NCBI GenBank assembly: GCA_028023455.1
Contig: JAQFVV010012434.1
Span: forward strand, 4,492,264-4,556,263
Direction: 5' to 3'
Length of the DNA: 64,000 bases
Source of the DNA: Epiperipatus broadwayi
Taxonomy: Eukaryota; Onychophora; Udeonychophora; Euonychophora; Peripatidae
Part shown: positions 60,104 to 64,000 of the stretch, one piece after another
Numbering within the stretch: position 1 is the stretch's first letter
How the letters are laid out: the number at the start of each line of letters is the position of its first letter
Position numbers and translations under genes: made by a program
The notes under the pieces: model-generated
Seen by the model: only the letters and a program-made list of their open reading frames with translations
What the model was told of the DNA's origin: nothing
Databases searched by the model: none

Positions 60104-62357
60104 CTATATCAAATTTTATATTAAAATAGCTCAATCAAATTATCATAGGAAATTTCTTTGTAATGAAAAATATTTTTTCTGAAATGGAACACAATTTAAT
60201 TCTTTGATTAAAAAAATCCTTTAATCAAATTAATTTTATTAAAAATAACAATAATATATTAGAAATATACAATGAAAAATATGTTGCAGATCTTTTTAAT
60301 AATTTCTTTAGTATATACTATAGGTAGAGTCATCTCTTAGTGGCTTGATTTCTACATTATTTCTGGATCATTCTTTTGCTCAGATGTTTCTGATATTCAA
60401 TTATTACATTTGATTGATTGTCTGAAAATATTCACAAATTCTAATTTAGATAAGGTAACTTTATAAATTCTTAAAAATAATAAGTTTGCTTTTATACCCA
60501 TTCTAGTCTACTTACTTAATTTTTCTTTACCTGCTGGTGTATTGCTTGAATGTTTAAAGTTGAATGTTATTATCCATTTTTTTCAAAAGTGATTCATTAA
60601 TTATTACTAAATATAGGTCTATTGTGATCATTTGTGTTATTTCTAAGTTATTTGAAATGATAGTCCAGGATAAAATAATATCATTCTTGAATATGCATAA
60701 ATTGATTGCTGTACATCAGTTTATTTTGTTGCTGGAAAAAGTACTTTAGATACATTTTATAGTCATGTGTACAATTTATTATTATTATCATTGGATAATG
60801 CTTTCAAGACAACTGTTTATTTGGATTTATCTAAAGCATTTCATTCTATTCATCATAGAATTCTTCTGCATCATTTCCATTCACATGGTTATCAAGATAA
60901 TTTGTTTCCTGGTTAAAAAATTATCTAAAAGTCACTAAACTGATTATTGAAATAACATGGTATTATTAGTGATTTTAAATTGGTTAATCATAGAGATCCA
61001 GGGGTATCTGTACTTGACCCCATAATATCTTTAATATATATATATAAATATTTTTGAATTTGTCTTTGGACTCAGTGATTTATATTTTTTCTGATGATAT
61101 TGTTCTGCCTTGTGATGCTATTTTATATTTTATTCTTGAACTCATAATTAACAAAGATCTGACATTAATTAATAATTGGCTTATGCTAAATTATTTAACT
61201 GAGAATCACAATAAAATTAGTATATTCTGTTTTCTTATAAATATTTTTTACATTTACTTAATATTAGTATTTGTAGTCAATATAATGTTCATTCCAATAT
61301 AATTTATACATGTTATATTATTATTTTTGTTGATAGTTATTGCTAGTTAGATTTTTTATTAATTTGAAGTTATTTTGATTAGTGATACTGCTTGGTTTAT
61401 TATTTAGTAAAATTATTGCCTAGATCTACTTTGATGACTATTTATGGTGTTTGTTATCAAAGTATAACATCTTATAATATCTCTATTTGAAATTGTTGGA
61501 TAGTTTACTCACTATTCTCATTATGTATCTTACAAAATTATATCATGCATATTGTTTTTGATAGGCTTAGAATGATTTCTCTTTACTTTAATATTAATGC
61601 ATTGCATAGGATCTATTGCATCTATTCATTTTATTACTCTTATAATAAAAATATAATATAAAACTTTAAACATTTATAACATGTTACAAGCACATTGGCT
61701 ACAGGCCATAAGGTCCCAACATGATATTCATGATAATTTTTGTGTCTATAGTGATTACTATTATATATCATCACCATTCTTTTTATATTGTAGTGCCCAT
61801 TGTAAATATTTAGATAAAAATTTCAACTGATACCGCCACATTTTAACTTGGAAAGTAATCTTTGGCAATTTAGTTGTCATGATGTGTCTTAATAACCAAA
61901 GTTTTATACATTTCTTAAAAATATAAAATGATAGATAGTCTATGTTTTTCAAATAGTCACCAACAAAAAGATTAATTGCATTATGTGGGGCAATATATTT
62001 TTATTTACTATTGTTGTAACATCTTTGTGGTGCACATGATTAATGTATAATATATTCTTTGTTTTTTTCCTGTGCATCTAATTATTTTTTATAGCTATTT
62101 TCTACATTTATAATTTATTGTTTGTATTAATTATTGTAAGTTATTCATTATATGTTTTGTATATAATTAATGTGTATATATATTCTTTTTTGCAATGGTT
62201 TTGAAATATAATGACTCATAAATAACTCCTCACTTAAGTTCTGTTTGTTTGGAGTTATTCTAAGTTTTGCTTATTTAGTGTTATTCACTTTTGTCTTTTA
62301 TATGTTTTTTTCATAAATAAATAATAAAAACAATAATTATTATTATTATTATTATTG

Positions 62358-62471
62358 TAATGATGATGATTTCTGACCATTCCTGAGATTTTTGCCCTTT
62401 AGTGAGAATACTACGTTATATTAATCAGTGTCACATTGATTATTTTTATTATATATATATATTATTTTTAT

Positions 62472-62502
<31 letters not shown>

Positions 62503-64000
62503 AATAAATAAAATTTGATATCTGTATTCGTTTCACAATATATGTAATATATGTTATATAGTTGATAAAGACTACAAAATGTATAGTCGAAAGTACTTCT
62601 AAAATAATATAATTTATGTAAATTGTACTGTATTTTAATATATATATTGATTTGTATATTACATGTATATATCAAAGTAAAGTGTGGGATAATTTCCATG
62701 TAAATAATTAGAAATATGTTTAGCAGTGATATTTATAAAGAAACAATCAATCATTATAGACAAAGTACTAGCAACATTACTGCTATCATATTACTGGTTA
62801 GCTTATGGCTCAAATTAACTTCAACTAAGGGACTTGTTTGGACAATTCAATTTTATTTTGATTGAATTCAGAATTCTTTGTTAGAGACTAATGGATACAT
62901 GAATAGATAAAATATAAGCAATGACAGAAATAAGCCAATAGATAATGATACTCAGGAATCTGATTGCACCCAATAAGGAGTAGGATCTGTCTATAAGTTG
63001 TCAGTCCTTTTGGAAGTTTACACAACAATCAATACATCAGAGCTGAATTGCAGTAAACACCTTGTCCACAATATTGTGAAAACAGTGAGGCAAGTTCATG
63101 TTGAACTGGAAGCTACTAGAACATAATGCTTGCATGATGCAAACTGTCATGGCACAACTGAAAGATGATGCAAGCTGTCATAGTATGTCTGAAACTGTTA
63201 AGCAATCCTAAAAGGGGACCTGCAGTCTATTGCTTCAGCAATTGCATGGCAACTAAATACTATACCTAACCAACATATCAGTTATATGGTATAGCAGATA
63301 TTTTTTGAAAAATATATTGTAAATGTATGATGTATGAAAGTGTATATTGTATGCAAGCTTTAACAAATATTTAATCATATGTGTGTGTGAGATTGTGTTT
63401 ATTCTAAACTTAAGTAAACAAAACAGATTTGGTGCATTGAGAGATTTGCTCTCATGAGATGAATGGAGTCATAAAACTTTTTTTCTCACAGTTGGAAAAA
63501 AATTTCATTAAAGGAGTTTTATAAGGCTATCATGAAAATTGGCTAACTTACATGGACTGAGTGCTTTTCTACATGAAAGCTAATTAGATTAAAAAGTCTA
63601 AATTAAAACTAGATACATTGTTGATAATCTGTGATGTGTAAATACTTGAGATCTCATGAGCAATGGTGACTCCATAACTTTCTGACTGGAGTGATTTTAA
63701 CAAAATATTACCTCTACTGTCAGCACTTTTTTTTATCCAAAATCCCTAAAAATAATGCAAAAATATCACTTTGATCTCTGTAAATAAGGAAAGACAAAAA
63801 AGTGAGAGATTTTTTTCACTAAACCAGCTTCAAGTTTGAAGATTTCTTAAATAAATCACTATTTGCATAATATGTAATGACAGGCTCAAAATCAAATTGT
63901 TAATAGATCTAAATATTATCTCTGAGTCAACAATATTGTAAGCAACTCTAACTGAATCTATGGGGTTCATATCACTCCATTACATAAAGATTGTCCCAGC
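62358..64000. other. Spacer with TA/TG microsatellite, nothing else recognised
   Basis: 62,450-62,502 is (TA)n broken by ATTATTTTTA and followed by (TG)n. From about 62,800 the DNA is slightly less AT-rich, with two related phrases near 63,130 and 63,165 (GATGCAAACTGTCAT and GATGCAAGCTGTCAT). No ORF, RNA gene or TSD pair found. Confidence 0.45.

Larger units (their letters stand above)
58880..62357 (+). pseudogene. Jockey/CR1-like LINE remnant C (EN, RT, 3' tail)
   Basis: The endonuclease part lies at about 59,030-59,480, including IIISDMNTDLLN (about 59,428; family iigGDfN.d.l). The RT follows after the SINE insert: YVADLFNNFFS near 60,285, CVISKLFEMIVQDKI (60,640-60,680; family 'l.vlSKifErlv..qi'), and KSTLDTF with TVYLDLSKAFHSIHHRILL (60,750-60,880; motif A, family LDLSKAFDsIdH.iLL). 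FSDD lies at 61087-61098 in place of YADD. The 82-aa frame 61054-61302 continues as LTLINNWLMLNYLTENHNK (family 'l..i..Wl..N.L.lN..Kt'). The 3' UTR ends in AATAAATAATAAAAAC and (ATT)n at 62336-62357, a simple-repeat tail as in CR1-like LINEs. The best preserved of the three copies, but dead. Confidence 0.75.

Overview
This window looks like non-coding DNA from an AT-rich animal genome, probably an invertebrate. About three quarters of the bases are A or T by eye, long simple repeats are common, and no host gene with a recognisable intron-exon structure could be read. The species cannot be fixed from the sequence. The mix of RTE-like, L1/Tx1-like and Jockey/CR1-like LINEs, Penelope-like elements with a GIY-YIG domain, a hAT element of the ZBED5/SCAND3 transposase type, a Merlin-like scrap, a Ty3/Gypsy-style LTR element, foldback MITEs and tRNA-derived SINEs fits an arthropod, mollusc or other invertebrate. 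Nearly all the elements are dead copies with stops and frameshifts.

Layout. 0-1.4 kb: 3' end of an RTE-like reverse transcriptase. 1.5-14.7 kb: AT-rich DNA holding an inverted-repeat-bounded 0.86-kb segment (7.0-7.9), a nested foldback structure (9.4-10.1) and a LINE ORF1-like scrap (11.6-12.0). 14.7-15.5 kb: a foldback element with 173-bp arms plus a solo half-copy. 15.5-18.1 kb: two Penelope-like pieces pointing away from each other. 18.1-23.1 kb: AT-rich with a near-perfect 60-bp palindrome. 23.15-28.25 kb: an LTR retrotransposon with 2.2-kb LTRs about 98% alike and only 0.7 kb of non-coding interior, followed directly by a diverged foldback element (28.26-28.68). 28.7-34.6 kb: no gene seen. 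34.7-35.8 kb: a 5'-truncated LINE with zf-RVT motif, polyadenylation signal and short A tail. 36.7-37.3 kb: a CpG-richer, promoter-like patch flanked by a diverged direct repeat, the best candidate for a host gene start.

39.3-42.0 kb: a full-length hAT element with 8-bp target duplication and broken transposase. 43.0-43.8 kb: a 732-bp GATA tract. 44.0-45.5 kb: a Merlin-like transposase scrap and an unrecognised degraded ORF. 45.9-46.2 kb: an ATT tract. 46.9-52.4 kb: a minus-strand L1/Tx1-like LINE split by a 2.05-kb CpG-rich insert (49.0-51.0) bounded by a 9-bp repeat. 53.2-62.4 kb: three degraded plus-strand Jockey/CR1-like LINEs arranged head to tail and themselves hit by two small TSD-flanked SINEs and several palindromic or foldback insertions. 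62.4-64 kb: a microsatellite, then nothing recognised.

The pieces do not form a pathway. They record successive insertions, so the information lies in the nesting order: LINEs are oldest, and SINEs, foldbacks, the CpG-rich insert and the LTR element are younger. Coordinates of degraded elements are approximate. Those of TSDs, LTR ends, palindromes and simple repeats were read base by base.
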